Assembly: GCA_020025075.1 (NCBI GenBank)
Contig: JAHHSR010000034.1
Location: forward strand, 1 to 17,846
Direction of reading: 5' to 3'
Origin: Pectinatus sp.
GTDB taxonomy: Bacteria; Bacillota; Negativicutes; Selenomonadales; Selenomonadaceae
Length of the DNA stretch: 17,846 nucleotides
This document shows positions 1 to 8,212 of the stretch, piece after piece. Each line of letters opens with the position of its first letter. Positions within the stretch are counted from its first letter, which is position 1. Both the position numbers and the translations under genes were made by a program. The notes under the pieces are model-generated. The model was given only the letters and a program-made list of their open reading frames with translations. It was not told the DNA's origin and ran no database searches.

Positions 1-33
1 GTTTCCGTCCCCTTGCGGGGTATGAGTTGTAAC
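1..33 (-). CRISPR. CRISPR repeat, leader-proximal unit of an array leaving the left edge
   Basis: Read on the minus strand, these 33 bases begin GTTACAACTC, contain a CCCC-GCAA-GGGG hairpin and end ACGGAAAC. That 8-base end matches the crRNA 5' handle typical of type III repeats (compare ACGAGAAC in Staphylococcus epidermidis), left when Cas6 cuts at the base of the hairpin. This orientation puts the leader to the right (34-255) and the spacers beyond base 1. Only one repeat is inside the window, so repetition itself cannot be seen. The call rests on the repeat pattern and on its place directly downstream of a type III-A operon with cas6. Confidence 0.85.
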
Positions 34-255
34 CGCGGAGCTGGCAAAGCGCGCCACTGCTGGGCTGAAAAGACCATTTTCGCTAAGGTATTTTTTTCAT
101 ACAGGCTTTTTACATTCACATTTTTATTTTAACACTTTTTGTTCATTTGTCAATAGTGGCTAGGGGTGGCAATTTTTTCCCGCTCAACTGGATTCATAAT
201 ATTTAAGCTGCATTTATTTTACAACATCATCTTCTGATTTGGCTCGATTTGTAAA
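34..255 (-). promoter_or_regulatory. CRISPR leader
   Basis: This gene-free stretch lies between the csm operon terminator and the first repeat. It is AT-rich, with A/T runs on both sides of the promoter described separately (126-153), and becomes GC-rich next to the repeat. From the predicted start near 119 to the first repeat about 85 bases would be transcribed leftward into the array. In adapting arrays new spacers enter at this junction. The repeat-proximal part (34-75) would be the place to look for an integration-anchoring motif, but none can be recognised from one sequence. No open reading frame here looks coding. Confidence 0.7.
126..153 (-). promoter_or_regulatory. Leader promoter for the CRISPR array
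   Basis: On the minus strand a perfect -35 hexamer TTGACA (153-148) is followed after 16 bases by TAAAAT (131-126), preceded by TGT, which gives an extended -10 (TGTTAAAAT). This is among the best sigma-A-type promoter matches in the window. It points toward the repeat at 1-33 and predicts a pre-crRNA start near 119. It lies downstream of the csm6 terminator, so the array appears to be transcribed separately from the csm genes. Confidence 0.75.
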
Positions 256-285
256 AAAAGCGCAGCATATGCTTGCTGCGCTTTT
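253..285 (-). terminator. Rho-independent terminator of the csm operon
   Basis: A 12-bp perfect stem pairs 256-267 (AAAAGCGCAGCA) with 274-285 (TGCTGCGCTTTT) around a 6-base loop. On the minus strand it is followed by a run of seven T. It lies 19 bases past the csm6 stop codon and should end the csm transcript before the CRISPR leader promoter. Confidence 0.9.
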
Positions 286-303
286 GTCTTTTGTAAAATG
301 CGG

Positions 304-1635
304 TTATAAATTGGGAATCTTGATGGCTTCGGCAATCCACCTGTTGATATTTTTGTAAGTACCACGCAAAGGTGTTATCTCCTCTCCATAAATCAGACGG
401 AGCATGTCAAAGAAAATACTCACCATTTCCTGCGAGGTCATATTGAGACGCTGGCGGAAGATATCCTCCGTCACATTCATTATTTCATGTGCAGCATCAT
501 TTCTCAGGCGGCGCACATCGCTGATTTTAGCCAGCTTTTCTTTTATAGCCTTATGCAGCGAGGGATTATTGGTTTTGTCTTCTCCTACATAGCTGCAGTA
601 GTGATAAAGGAGAAGGAATGAAAGGTCACAGTCGCGCATCTGATAGTCCATGTTTTTTTCAAGATAAGCTAAAAAGCCGGGCAGCTGGCTCTTTAGGGCG
701 CTGCGCGTCAGATAAAAATGCCTATTCGCCTTCTTTTGGCAAAGGCGCTGCAAGGGAAAGGGAAGATTGGCTTTGCTGTATTCGAGCAAAAATTCATAGA
801 GGAAGGGGATAACACGCACCATGAGGTTAGAAAGATGGCTGCGCTGCTGGTCCATCTGCATGACGAGAAAGTACTCGAGAAGATTTTTTTGGCTGCCGGA
901 GAATTTGAATAGCTCTATTCCGTCATAATGGGACAGATGCTTTTTGGCTTCATCGGGCAATAAGTCAGCCCTGCTCGCCGCATGGCGCAAAAGCTTTAAA
1001 GCAACTTCAGGGATACCTTCGCATTTTTGTGCCCATTTCAGAGCCGACTGGTATTCAAAGTCGCTTACAAGTGATAATATGCGGTGGTAGTCGGCGTAAT
1101 AGCGGAAAAGGGACAGCTGCGGTTCTTTGCAGCGATTTGTCAGGTCTTCATTGTCAATATTGGTCTCAATTGCCGCCTCAATGCCGTCGCCAATATAGGG
1201 CAGTTCCCGATTGGCCTTGCCTTCCGGCGATTCTACCTGGATGCCGATGCAGCCGGGCAGCTCTATGGCTAGCATAGCCAGGGCTGTTTTTATCTGCGGC
1301 GTCCCTGAACTCAGATTTATCAGGATAGTCGAGGCAGGATTTTCTTCTCTTAGCTCGTAGAGCTTTTGAGGCAGGATTTTAGCAAAAGCGTCATAAAGGT
1401 GCGGGTCTTTTATGTCGGAAAAAATGGATGTGATTTCCATTTCGGGCGCGATATGCTGCAAAGGAATGGTATAGCGGTGGTCAGCCCGCTCATTTTTTTT
1501 CATCTCGTCGGTAAAAAAGAGAACAGCACGCCTAGGCCGATAATGCCTGACAATATGCAGGCAGGCACCGTCGTGGCAGCCGCGTATCGGGTCGGTTTTT
1601 CCCAAGGCAGAAAATAGTATATATTCTTCAGACAT
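304..1635 (-). CDS. csm6: Csm6, CARF-HEPN ribonuclease activated by cyclic oligoadenylate
   Basis: Csm6 is the stand-alone accessory RNase of type III-A systems. Its N-terminal CARF domain binds the cyclic oligoadenylate made by Cas10, which switches on the C-terminal HEPN domain to cut RNA non-specifically. The 443 residues match the usual Csm6 length. The CARF signature NLSSGTPQ sits at 107-114. The HEPN motif R-x4-H is intact as RNDAAH at 378-383. The middle (about 165-300) is probably helical. The start is supported by a perfect AGGAGG seven bases upstream (1643-1648), which overlaps the cas6 stop codon. This is the last gene of the operon, directly before its terminator. The ring size (cA4 or cA6) cannot be told from the sequence. 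No separate ring nuclease gene is visible, so signal shut-off may depend on this CARF domain. Confidence 0.95.
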   Translation of the reverse strand: MSEEYILFSALGKTDPIRGCHDGACLHIVRHYRPRRAVLFFTDEMKKNERADHRYTIPLQHIAPEMEITSIFSDIKDPHLYDAFAKILPQKLYELREENPASTILINLSSGTPQIKTALAMLAIELPGCIGIQVESPEGKANRELPYIGDGIEAAIETNIDNEDLTNRCKEPQLSLFRYYADYHRILSLVSDFEYQSALKWAQKCEGIPEVALKLLRHAASRADLLPDEAKKHLSHYDGIELFKFSGSQKNLLEYFLVMQMDQQRSHLSNLMVRVIPFLYEFLLEYSKANLPFPLQRLCQKKANRHFYLTRSALKSQLPGFLAYLEKNMDYQMRDCDLSFLLLYHYCSYVGEDKTNNPSLHKAIKEKLAKISDVRRLRNDAAHEIMNVTEDIFRQRLNMTSQEMVSIFFDMLRLIYGEEITPLRGTYKNINRWIAEAIKIPNL

Positions 1636-1646
1636 GATAATGCCTC

Positions 1647-2390
1647 CTAAATAATTTTTTCTACAGCACCCATGCCAAGCGCCGTCTTGATGCCGATGCC
1701 TGAAAAGGGAGCAAAGGATATAAGAAGAGCGACAAGGCGCCGTACTGCATCGTTGCCGCCAAGGTGAAAATGCGCCTGTCCCTCAAAGCCGGTCAGATAT
1801 CGACCTTCAAGAGAAAATGGAGTCGAGAGAAGGTGATAGCGTGTCATAATAAAGCCGCCAGATAGCTTGTCGGCGAGATTATCTTCTTCAATCTTCATAA
1901 AATCGCAAAGCGCATTCCAGCGCAGAAGAAGGTTTTGCAAAATGAGCCGTCCATCAGGGAAAAAGACATAGCCTCCCGCTTGCTTAAAAGCTGTGGGCGT
2001 GATGAATTTAAGGCCGACATGAGAAGGAACATCTCCTTCAAAGGCAGCGTCAGCCAGCTCTTTAAAAGATGTCTGCTGAAGGCAAACAGCTCTTTCGATA
2101 ACGGCATTATAGCCCTTTTTATGCAAGAGCAAATTTTTGCCTTCATTTAAGTTTTGTAAGAAGGCAGTTTCTATGCCATCGGATAGTGTGCATATGCGCC
2201 AAATCGCCTTTTGGCGCAGACTATCCCAAGCAATGCTCTGGCTGTAAGGGCGCATCTCCTGCTGATGCAGAACCTCGCCGAGCTCGCGCGGAAGCATTTC
2301 CATAAGCGCACCGTGCATGATAGAACCCATGGAGTAATTAGCCTTTTCATTTTCTGGCAGGGATAATGTTAGTTCAAAAGTTTTGAGCAT
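1647..2390 (-). CDS. cas6: Cas6, CRISPR repeat endoribonuclease
   Basis: Cas6 cuts the array transcript within each repeat to release crRNAs with an 8-base 5' handle; the handle predicted from the adjacent repeat is ACGGAAAC. The 247-residue length is normal for the family. The diagnostic C-terminal glycine-rich loop is at about 231-241 (GIGIKTALGMG), which binds repeat RNA. A histidine at 26 in GSIMHGAL is the most likely general acid/base by position, but assigning it is inference. The gene starts two bases after the csm5 stop, with a weak AAGGA site that lies inside the csm5 end, which suggests translational coupling. It is followed by csm6 after 11 bases. Confidence 0.93.
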   Translation of the reverse strand: MLKTFELTLSLPENEKANYSMGSIMHGALMEMLPRELGEVLHQQEMRPYSQSIAWDSLRQKAIWRICTLSDGIETAFLQNLNEGKNLLLHKKGYNAVIERAVCLQQTSFKELADAAFEGDVPSHVGLKFITPTAFKQAGGYVFFPDGRLILQNLLLRWNALCDFMKIEEDNLADKLSGGFIMTRYHLLSTPFSLEGRYLTGFEGQAHFHLGGNDAVRRLVALLISFAPFSGIGIKTALGMGAVEKII

Positions 2391-2392
2391 AA

Positions 2393-3586
2393 TTACATTT
2401 CCTTAATATGGCAAAGCCCCAGCAGCCAATTTTGGCTCCCCTGGCGGGCTATTTTTACCGTTCGCGGAGAAATGGTACTATCAAGCTTTACGTGGTTGTG
2501 TGCAGGTTCTGTCATGCGGCGTATCCAGTTGAACTTTTGAAATTGTGCATCGAGCATTTTGGCGATAAATCTTCTCGCCTGTTCTTCATCCGGCGCCAAA
2601 GAGTGGATAATGCTCTTAAAGAGAAGCCCCGAGCCCCCGCCTAGGCAAACGTCGGCAAGCGGTATCTCTTGGAAGAGGCGGGAATAGCTGCGTCCCAAAG
2701 AATTTTTTTGCAGCTTTAATACATCTTGTGTCATTTCATGCCAGCAAGAAAGTATTTCATCCAATGATTGAAAGCCAATTTCTTTCAGGATGGAGAAATC
2801 AGCCGTAATGGAAAAATGCAGCTTTTCCTGGGGCGGAATACATTCACGGTATAAAGGAAGTTTCTTTTCATTATTTCCCAAGCGGCCAGCATGGGTAGAG
2901 ATGTCGATTTTTTGCAAAATGAGCGTATCTTTTTTTTCTGCCAGGGCATCGCTTATGGCAATGCCCTTCATCACGCTTTTTGTGGCATTGTCGCCCTTGC
3001 AAAAATTGAGCTTATGCAAGAGTTCGGATTCTAAGCGCTGTGTCGTTCTCCCTATGCTGTTTAGCTCGCGCCGATTGCGAAGGTCCAGGTCGCTTATCTG
3101 CTGCCAGTAGTATTGCGCTAGCTTGGGATTTTTTCGCAGAAGATGCCTGATAACTGCCGTGCGCAGCGACCCCTTTAAGCTGCTGCCCGGTATATAGGGA
3201 TGACCATCAGCCAAAGAAAGCTGTGTTTGGACATCATTTAGGTGGCCTTTGCTTGACAGCTCGTTGGCACTCACCTTGGCCATGCGAAGGGCAAGGCTGC
3301 GGATTTCTTTTTTGGAAATTCCTTTATAGCAGAGCCAATCCCAAATGTATTTGCCCTTAAAAGGCCCCCTTTGCGAAAGGCTGCCCGCCATCTTATTGAT
3401 GTAGCCGACAAAAGCATCAATGAGGTCGCGCTTTTGCAAAAAGGCAATCCATGCAGCCTCCTGCACGAAAATGACCTGCTGATTTTCCGGGTCATAAATG
3501 TACTCAAATGCCTTTAAAGCCGTGCCGTCGCCAATATGAACAGGAGAAAGGCAGTTCAGCTCATATTCTTTTTTGATTAGGTTCAT
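2393..3586 (-). CDS. csm5: Csm5, type III-A effector RAMP subunit (crRNA 3' end cap)
   Basis: Csm5 is the Cas7-like RAMP protein at the 3' end of crRNA in the Csm complex and takes part in crRNA maturation. The N-terminus carries the family pattern CLSPVHIGDG at 12-21, PGSSLKGSLRTAV at 133-145, and a glycine-rich segment GGGSGLLF at 316-323. I chose the ATG at 3586 (397 residues). The frame stays open upstream to an ATG at 3634, but that would put 16 residues of unrelated sequence before the RAMP fold and overlap csm4 by 46 bases. The 3586 start is preceded by GGGGGA and begins two bases after the csm4 TGA, matching the spacing elsewhere in the operon. Confidence 0.93.
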   Translation of the reverse strand: MNLIKKEYELNCLSPVHIGDGTALKAFEYIYDPENQQVIFVQEAAWIAFLQKRDLIDAFVGYINKMAGSLSQRGPFKGKYIWDWLCYKGISKKEIRSLALRMAKVSANELSSKGHLNDVQTQLSLADGHPYIPGSSLKGSLRTAVIRHLLRKNPKLAQYYWQQISDLDLRNRRELNSIGRTTQRLESELLHKLNFCKGDNATKSVMKGIAISDALAEKKDTLILQKIDISTHAGRLGNNEKKLPLYRECIPPQEKLHFSITADFSILKEIGFQSLDEILSCWHEMTQDVLKLQKNSLGRSYSRLFQEIPLADVCLGGGSGLLFKSIIHSLAPDEEQARRFIAKMLDAQFQKFNWIRRMTEPAHNHVKLDSTISPRTVKIARQGSQNWLLGLCHIKEM

Positions 3587-3588
3587 TG

Positions 3589-4593
3589 TCAGTCCCCCAT
3601 TATGCCGATATATAGGCCATAGCCATAGCGCCAAATCGGGTGTGCATCGCTTTCGCCCAGGCAGGCAAGCGTACCTTCAAGACGGCTTTTAAAGCACGAG
3701 CCATCATTTAAAAGGCAGACGCTGTTTTTCTTTTTGCCAAGGCTTGCCGTCGTCACAAAACCGCTGGCGCGGCGCAAGCTGTAATAGCCCTCTTTGACCA
3801 TGGGCAGATTGCTTTTGTCGGGAATGAGGCCAGCTAGCGTCATTTGCCAAGGCGCATTTTCCGCCTGGAGCATCTTATAAAGCATCTTGGCATCGTCATT
3901 TTCGCTGCTTTTATCACTGAGCTTTTGTTTCCATTCCACATGGAATTTTCCCAAACCGGAGCTCTTCTTGCCGCCAAGGCCAGATAAGCCGATAAAATCC
4001 AAGGTCTTAGCAAATATCTGCGCGTCAAGGTCATCTTTGGCGCCAAGAATGATGTAAAGCCCTGCCTGCTTTTTAAAACCGAATTGCCCAACAAAATAAG
4101 GCAGTGTCTCGAGCTCACGGCAATTGGCACACTGGCGCAAAGTTTCTATGCCAAAGTCGTTGTCTTCCGCAAATGGCTTTTTGCCGATAAGAGCAGAAAA
4201 ATACATTTGCAAGCGGCTGGCCCTGATGAATTTTATCTTCTTTTGCTTTTTTAGCTGTGTTGCGGCTCGGCAGGTACTTTGATAATCGAAAGTCTCTTGC
4301 ACGTTTTTGGCCGGCTCGGGCACAAAGAGCGGACGCGGCAGGTAAAATGCTATTTTCCCGTCCAGCCTTTTCCACGGCAAAAGGCTGGAAAAGCGCAAGG
4401 CACCCTTTTCCACTTTATCCAAAAGATGCGCAATCATTTCATCCTGCTTAGCTTTTAACAATTCGGCGACGAGCGCGGAAAAGAAAGCATCAGACGAAAA
4501 GGAAAAATCAGTGTGCTCGATGCCTGCACCCTGCTCTACGCTGCCAAAATGGATGGGAGAGTCAAATTGCAGTGCATAAAGATGATAGTTCAT
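3589..4593 (-). CDS. csm4: Csm4, type III-A effector subunit (Cas5-like, 5' handle binding)
   Basis: Csm4 is the Cas5-type RAMP that holds the 5' handle of crRNA and bridges Cas10 to the Csm3 backbone. The 334 residues are slightly above the typical 300. Visible family features are the N-terminal YALQFDSPIHFG strand (5-16), a SFSSDAFFSALV helix start (31-42), a glycine-rich RAMP loop GLSGLGGKKSSGLG at 202-215 and a C-terminal YGYGLYIGI strand. The start follows AAAGGATG and comes three bases after the csm3 stop. Cysteines at 155 and 158 (CANC) form a CxxC pair; a metal role is only a guess. Confidence 0.94.
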   Translation of the reverse strand: MNYHLYALQFDSPIHFGSVEQGAGIEHTDFSFSSDAFFSALVAELLKAKQDEMIAHLLDKVEKGALRFSSLLPWKRLDGKIAFYLPRPLFVPEPAKNVQETFDYQSTCRAATQLKKQKKIKFIRASRLQMYFSALIGKKPFAEDNDFGIETLRQCANCRELETLPYFVGQFGFKKQAGLYIILGAKDDLDAQIFAKTLDFIGLSGLGGKKSSGLGKFHVEWKQKLSDKSSENDDAKMLYKMLQAENAPWQMTLAGLIPDKSNLPMVKEGYYSLRRASGFVTTASLGKKKNSVCLLNDGSCFKSRLEGTLACLGESDAHPIWRYGYGLYIGIMGD

Positions 4594-4596
4594 GGC

Positions 4597-5322
4597 TTAT
4601 TCATCCTTTGCCTGAGAGGGTTTTTCCAGCCAGCCAGTAATGGCTGCCAGTTTTTCTTGCGGCAATGTATCAGCTTTTCCCACAGAGAAATATTGCAGGG
4701 AAAAGTCATTTAATGACACGCGCCCATAACCGCGCGAGCCATGCCCGCCCAAGTAATCCATCTGCAGAAGGAAAAGCCCTTCCTGCAGCATTTTCATGTC
4801 CTCATCGAGTTGCCTTTCATCTTCTACATTATATACGAGGCGAAAAGCAAATTCGGCGCCAGCCGGCACGCGCTCAATCTGGCGCGGATTAGCTGTTGCG
4901 GAAATGCGGTCGATGGTATTTTCCCATTTTATTTCGCCAATATAAGTATCTAAATCCAAGCTGCTCAAAGAATCTAGCGATTCTCTCTTCAGGCGCAAAT
5001 CGAAAAATTGCAGGCGAGAAGGACGGCAGCCTTCATTATTTCTCGAAGCCGAGCCAAAAAGGCGAGCTATTTTTTCGTCATCGTCCTCAATCTTGTTGAG
5101 AAGGTAGGTTTTAGACATGCTGCGCGCGAGCAGCGTACGGATTTTTCCTTTCAAAGAGCTTCCCGGTATAATGGGTTCCTTGGTCAAAGCATCGCGAATA
5201 AACGGGCTGTCAACAGCGCCTATGGGCGCAAAATCGGATGAGCCGCCTATATGAAGGCCGCTTTCCACTTTCAAGCTAGCGCGAATATCAATTTTTCCCT
5301 TTAAGGCATTTTGCTGATTCAT
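4597..5322 (-). CDS. csm3: Csm3, backbone subunit and target-RNA nuclease
   Basis: Csm3 (Cas7 group) polymerises along the crRNA spacer and cuts bound target RNA every six nucleotides. The catalytic aspartate corresponds to D32 of the S. epidermidis protein, in the context IGAVDSP; here it is D38 and is intact. Other family features are SGLHIGG (21-27), PGSSLKGKIRTLL (53-65) and a glycine-rich loop LGGHGSRGYG (191-200). The 241-residue length is slightly above the usual 215-220, with a few extra residues at both ends. The start has AAGGGA nine bases upstream and lies two bases past the csm2 stop. Confidence 0.96.
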   Translation of the reverse strand: MNQQNALKGKIDIRASLKVESGLHIGGSSDFAPIGAVDSPFIRDALTKEPIIPGSSLKGKIRTLLARSMSKTYLLNKIEDDDEKIARLFGSASRNNEGCRPSRLQFFDLRLKRESLDSLSSLDLDTYIGEIKWENTIDRISATANPRQIERVPAGAEFAFRLVYNVEDERQLDEDMKMLQEGLFLLQMDYLGGHGSRGYGRVSLNDFSLQYFSVGKADTLPQEKLAAITGWLEKPSQAKDE

Positions 5323-5324
5323 GT

Positions 5325-5723
5325 TTATTTGTCCCTTCCGCCATAATATTTGTGATAGGCAACGAGTGCTTCCATGAGGTTAGAAAAGCGCTTGTATTTT
5401 TGGTAATCGCTGCCGATGCAATTTATGCGCTCAAATAATTTGGATTTATTGCTGAAATCTTTGACAATATCACTGCGTCCTGACTGATAAGCAAGCTTTA
5501 CTTTAAGGTATTTTATTTGAGCAGAAAGTTCTTCCGACAGCGCTTTTTCCTTAAGGTGCGTCATATGCCAAACATCGACTTTGTTCGTCACCGTATTGAC
5601 AGCGGTCAAAAATTTTCTGAGCTGGCTTGTTTTTAAGACAATATTGCCACGCTTGTCTTTTTCCAGGCTTTTGATGATATCTTCTGCCTCTTTTGCAATA
5701 TCTTGAATATTTTCAGTCATCAT
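5325..5723 (-). CDS. csm2: Csm2, small helical subunit of the Csm complex
   Basis: Csm2 subunits form the inner filament of the Csm complex alongside Csm3 and stabilise the crRNA-target duplex. The 132-residue, highly charged and predicted helical sequence fits, but the family is poorly conserved and the call rests mainly on its position between cas10 and csm3 and on its size. Two adjacent ATG codons (5723 and 5720) are possible; AGGGGA upstream is 5 or 8 bases away, so the second may be used. The gene overlaps the end of cas10 by 8 to 11 bases, suggesting translational coupling. Confidence 0.9.
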   Translation of the reverse strand: MMTENIQDIAKEAEDIIKSLEKDKRGNIVLKTSQLRKFLTAVNTVTNKVDVWHMTHLKEKALSEELSAQIKYLKVKLAYQSGRSDIVKDFSNKSKLFERINCIGSDYQKYKRFSNLMEALVAYHKYYGGRDK

Positions 5724-8172
5724 CTGATTCCCCTTTTTCGCGTAATCCGTAAATGATAAGCTCGATTGCCGTCAAGAACTCCTGCCTGTCCTCAGCATTG
5801 CTATACCAGTGATAAAATGTCTTTCTGATTTCATCGTAATGCTTTTTCGCATCTTCTTGCATCTGCCCTTTGGGGCTAAGGCGCGCTAAAGCGTAGGCAA
5901 AGCGCGCAAGCTGAATCGAGCCTTTGCTTGTGAGCAGGTTTAAGATGCGGTATAATGCGCTCTTTCCCACGGGAAGGCGCCCATCATCGCTATCGTCAAA
6001 GGAAAAATGCTCTTGCAGAAATTTCAGCTTTTCACCGCAGACGCGGTCTATAAATACTGGCCATGTATAGGCATTGGCATGAAAATCATCATCATGCATC
6101 CCGAAGAGGGAAACGCTGTTTTTGCCGGGCATTGATTTAGCCATACTTTCCAGATTGCCTGTCAGGCGAGCCATGTCGCTGATAGGATGCTTGCACTGGA
6201 AAAATCCTATCCCGGCAGAAAAATGCAGCTTGCCGCTGCTGAAGCGATAAAAGGCATGGTATAAGTCAACGGCAAGTTCTATGATGTCTTGCCATGCGCC
6301 GACAAGGAACAAATCATCGCCACCGGAGTAAATTATGTGAATATCACGCGTTTTTTTGCCGCCTGAATTGCCGAAAAGAGAAAAGCTCTTATAGCCATAT
6401 TCTCCTTCGCCATTTACTTCGCTGCGGCAGAGCTTATTGATATAATGCTTAAAAAATAGTGCCAGCTGGCGTGAAAGGACCGCCGAACGCGTTAGCGTAG
6501 CGTATTTTTTATCAAAGCCTGCCAAGAAAGCCGCGCCTAAATTATCAACGTCAGCGCGCAAGACGCCAATTCGCTCTATGCCGCGGCCTCTGATAAGTCC
6601 TGCTGAGCTATGCGCTAAGTCTTCAAAGTCCATAAGCTTGCCATCTTCATCATATGCTATATAATCGCCCATCCATAGATGCGTTGCCAAAAGTCCGCTA
6701 GCCAAGTTTTCATTTTTTACATAGATGCGCCTTAAAAAATCATTGCGCATAGCTTCGGCTTTATCAGTATCTTTTACAGCCAGATAATAACTGCGCCCGC
6801 CAAGTCCTGGCAGGGGGACAGCATATTTTTCCGGCTGCTTTAAAATGCAAAAGATATTGCCTTTCAGGGCACTTTCCCCCAGCTTGAACAGCCCCGTGCA
6901 AGCGGGACAGGCAAGCGTCTCCTCGCTGCCGGGATAGGGAAGAAGATTTGCCGCTGAAGTCCGGCAAATACTGCATTCACGAAAAGCATCGGCAACTTTA
7001 TTGATGCTATTTTCTGGATTAAACAAATTTTCAAGCTGCTCCAGGGAATAACGGCACCGTTTTTCCTGTGACAATCCCTTGCTTACACGCGAAAAAACAT
7101 CGCGCGTTCCTTCACCCATAAATTCATCAGCCGTGCATGGCGTCCATGCTAAAGCAAGGTAAAGCCTGTCAGCAAAGTGATGCATGAGCCAGTCGTTTAT
7201 TGTTGATTTAGCCTTTTCTAAAACCGTTTTGGCCTTTTGCGTATTGGGCAAAAGGAGGTAAAAGTGACCGCCGCCTGTATAAATAAGTGAAGCGCGCGAT
7301 AAGGATAACTCGGCTAAAATCTCATCGACGATATGTTCCAATAAGACTTCGAGGTACAAGGAACGACCGCGCAGACTTTTCAAAGCTCCCTTTGACGGGA
7401 TTGAATAGATAAATTTTTGAATGCCGGAGATGTCGCCGGAAGCGAGCAAGTACATCGGCTGAGAGCGATATATTTTAGCCTGCTTGCTGCTCGTTGCGCT
7501 GCGATAGTCAGTGATGCCGCTTTCTTCAAAATACTGATACATCGCTGCGGCATAAGCTGCCGTGAGGCGCAAATGGTCGTAAAGCGAAATGTCGCTTACC
7601 TCAGCAAGAGAGGTGCTCGAAGGTATATAGCTGCAAATAGCTTCCAGGATATATAAAAGTTCATTGGTTTCCATCAGAAAGGGCGACTTTTTTTTGAAGT
7701 TGTCCTTTATATTGGAATAGAGCTTGTTATATGAATTGGAATCGGCACAGACCTTTTCTTTAGGATGCGGATATTGAACCGTATCATTCCTCAATGTGCG
7801 CAAGTAGAAAAACTGGCTTTTATCAGAAGGCTTGCCAGAAAAGGCATTGAATATGCTGCTCAATGGCATTTTGGCTGAAAAGCCTTGCCCTGAACCTGAT
7901 GGGGTGCTGCGCCTGTCGCTGCCTGCTGCTATATTGTCAGCCTCACAAACAATATAGCTGATGTCAGAAGGGGGCAAATCATCAGGAATGTCCCGCGCAT
8001 GATGATATAAGACAGCGCGAATAATATCATTGTTGTCCGGGCCAGCAAATTGCTGCAAAAATTCAGCTCCAGCCTTTGAATGTGTCTTTTTGAACCGCTC
8101 AGCGCGAAGGACAAGCTTTCCTATATCGTGGAGCAAAGCTGCCAGTTCAAGGCGTTTCGTTAAATCTTCCAT
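5713..8172 (-). CDS. cas10: Cas10 (Csm1), large subunit: HD DNase and cyclic oligoadenylate synthase
   Basis: Signature protein of type III systems. On target RNA binding it degrades single-stranded DNA with its HD domain and makes cyclic oligoadenylates with its Palm domains. The HD pair is H15-D16 (LLHDIGKL). The first Palm domain shows SGDISGIQKF (245-254). A zinc ribbon has C400, C403, C422 and C425. The second Palm domain has LRADVDNLGAAF (538-549) and an intact GGDD at 617-620. The helical C-terminal D4 domain follows from about 705. At 819 residues it is full length. The ATG at 8172 has no clear Shine-Dalgarno site, which is odd for the first gene of the operon. The GGDD and the downstream csm6 together imply active second-messenger signalling. 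Confidence 0.97.
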   Translation of the reverse strand: MEDLTKRLELAALLHDIGKLVLRAERFKKTHSKAGAEFLQQFAGPDNNDIIRAVLYHHARDIPDDLPPSDISYIVCEADNIAAGSDRRSTPSGSGQGFSAKMPLSSIFNAFSGKPSDKSQFFYLRTLRNDTVQYPHPKEKVCADSNSYNKLYSNIKDNFKKKSPFLMETNELLYILEAICSYIPSSTSLAEVSDISLYDHLRLTAAYAAAMYQYFEESGITDYRSATSSKQAKIYRSQPMYLLASGDISGIQKFIYSIPSKGALKSLRGRSLYLEVLLEHIVDEILAELSLSRASLIYTGGGHFYLLLPNTQKAKTVLEKAKSTINDWLMHHFADRLYLALAWTPCTADEFMGEGTRDVFSRVSKGLSQEKRCRYSLEQLENLFNPENSINKVADAFRECSICRTSAANLLPYPGSEETLACPACTGLFKLGESALKGNIFCILKQPEKYAVPLPGLGGRSYYLAVKDTDKAEAMRNDFLRRIYVKNENLASGLLATHLWMGDYIAYDEDGKLMDFEDLAHSSAGLIRGRGIERIGVLRADVDNLGAAFLAGFDKKYATLTRSAVLSRQLALFFKHYINKLCRSEVNGEGEYGYKSFSLFGNSGGKKTRDIHIIYSGGDDLFLVGAWQDIIELAVDLYHAFYRFSSGKLHFSAGIGFFQCKHPISDMARLTGNLESMAKSMPGKNSVSLFGMHDDDFHANAYTWPVFIDRVCGEKLKFLQEHFSFDDSDDGRLPVGKSALYRILNLLTSKGSIQLARFAYALARLSPKGQMQEDAKKHYDEIRKTFYHWYSNAEDRQEFLTAIELIIYGLREKGESDDD

Positions 8173-8212
8173 GGTAAATCGCCGCTAAAAGCAGGTTTTA
8201 GATAACATATCT

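Noticed and set aside
1..33. CCCC-TTGC-GGGG hairpin as a transcription terminator
   Set aside because: There is no T-tract, and the minus-strand reading has the full shape of a type III repeat with the ACGGAAAC end next to a leader promoter.
3587..3634. Upstream extension of csm5 to the ATG at 3634
   Set aside because: It would overlap csm4 by 46 bases and add residues with no resemblance to the RAMP N-terminus. The ATG at 3586 has better spacing and a purine-rich site.
2408..5241. Plus-strand open frames opposite the csm genes (for example 2790-3110, 4257-4451, 5008-5241)
   Set aside because: They lie opposite genes with clear family motifs, have arginine/serine-rich or low-complexity translations and lack ribosome sites.
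304..8172. A new or hybrid CRISPR type
   Set aside because: Gene content and order (cas10-csm2-csm3-csm4-csm5-cas6-csm6) are standard type III-A, with no extra effector or fused domain seen.
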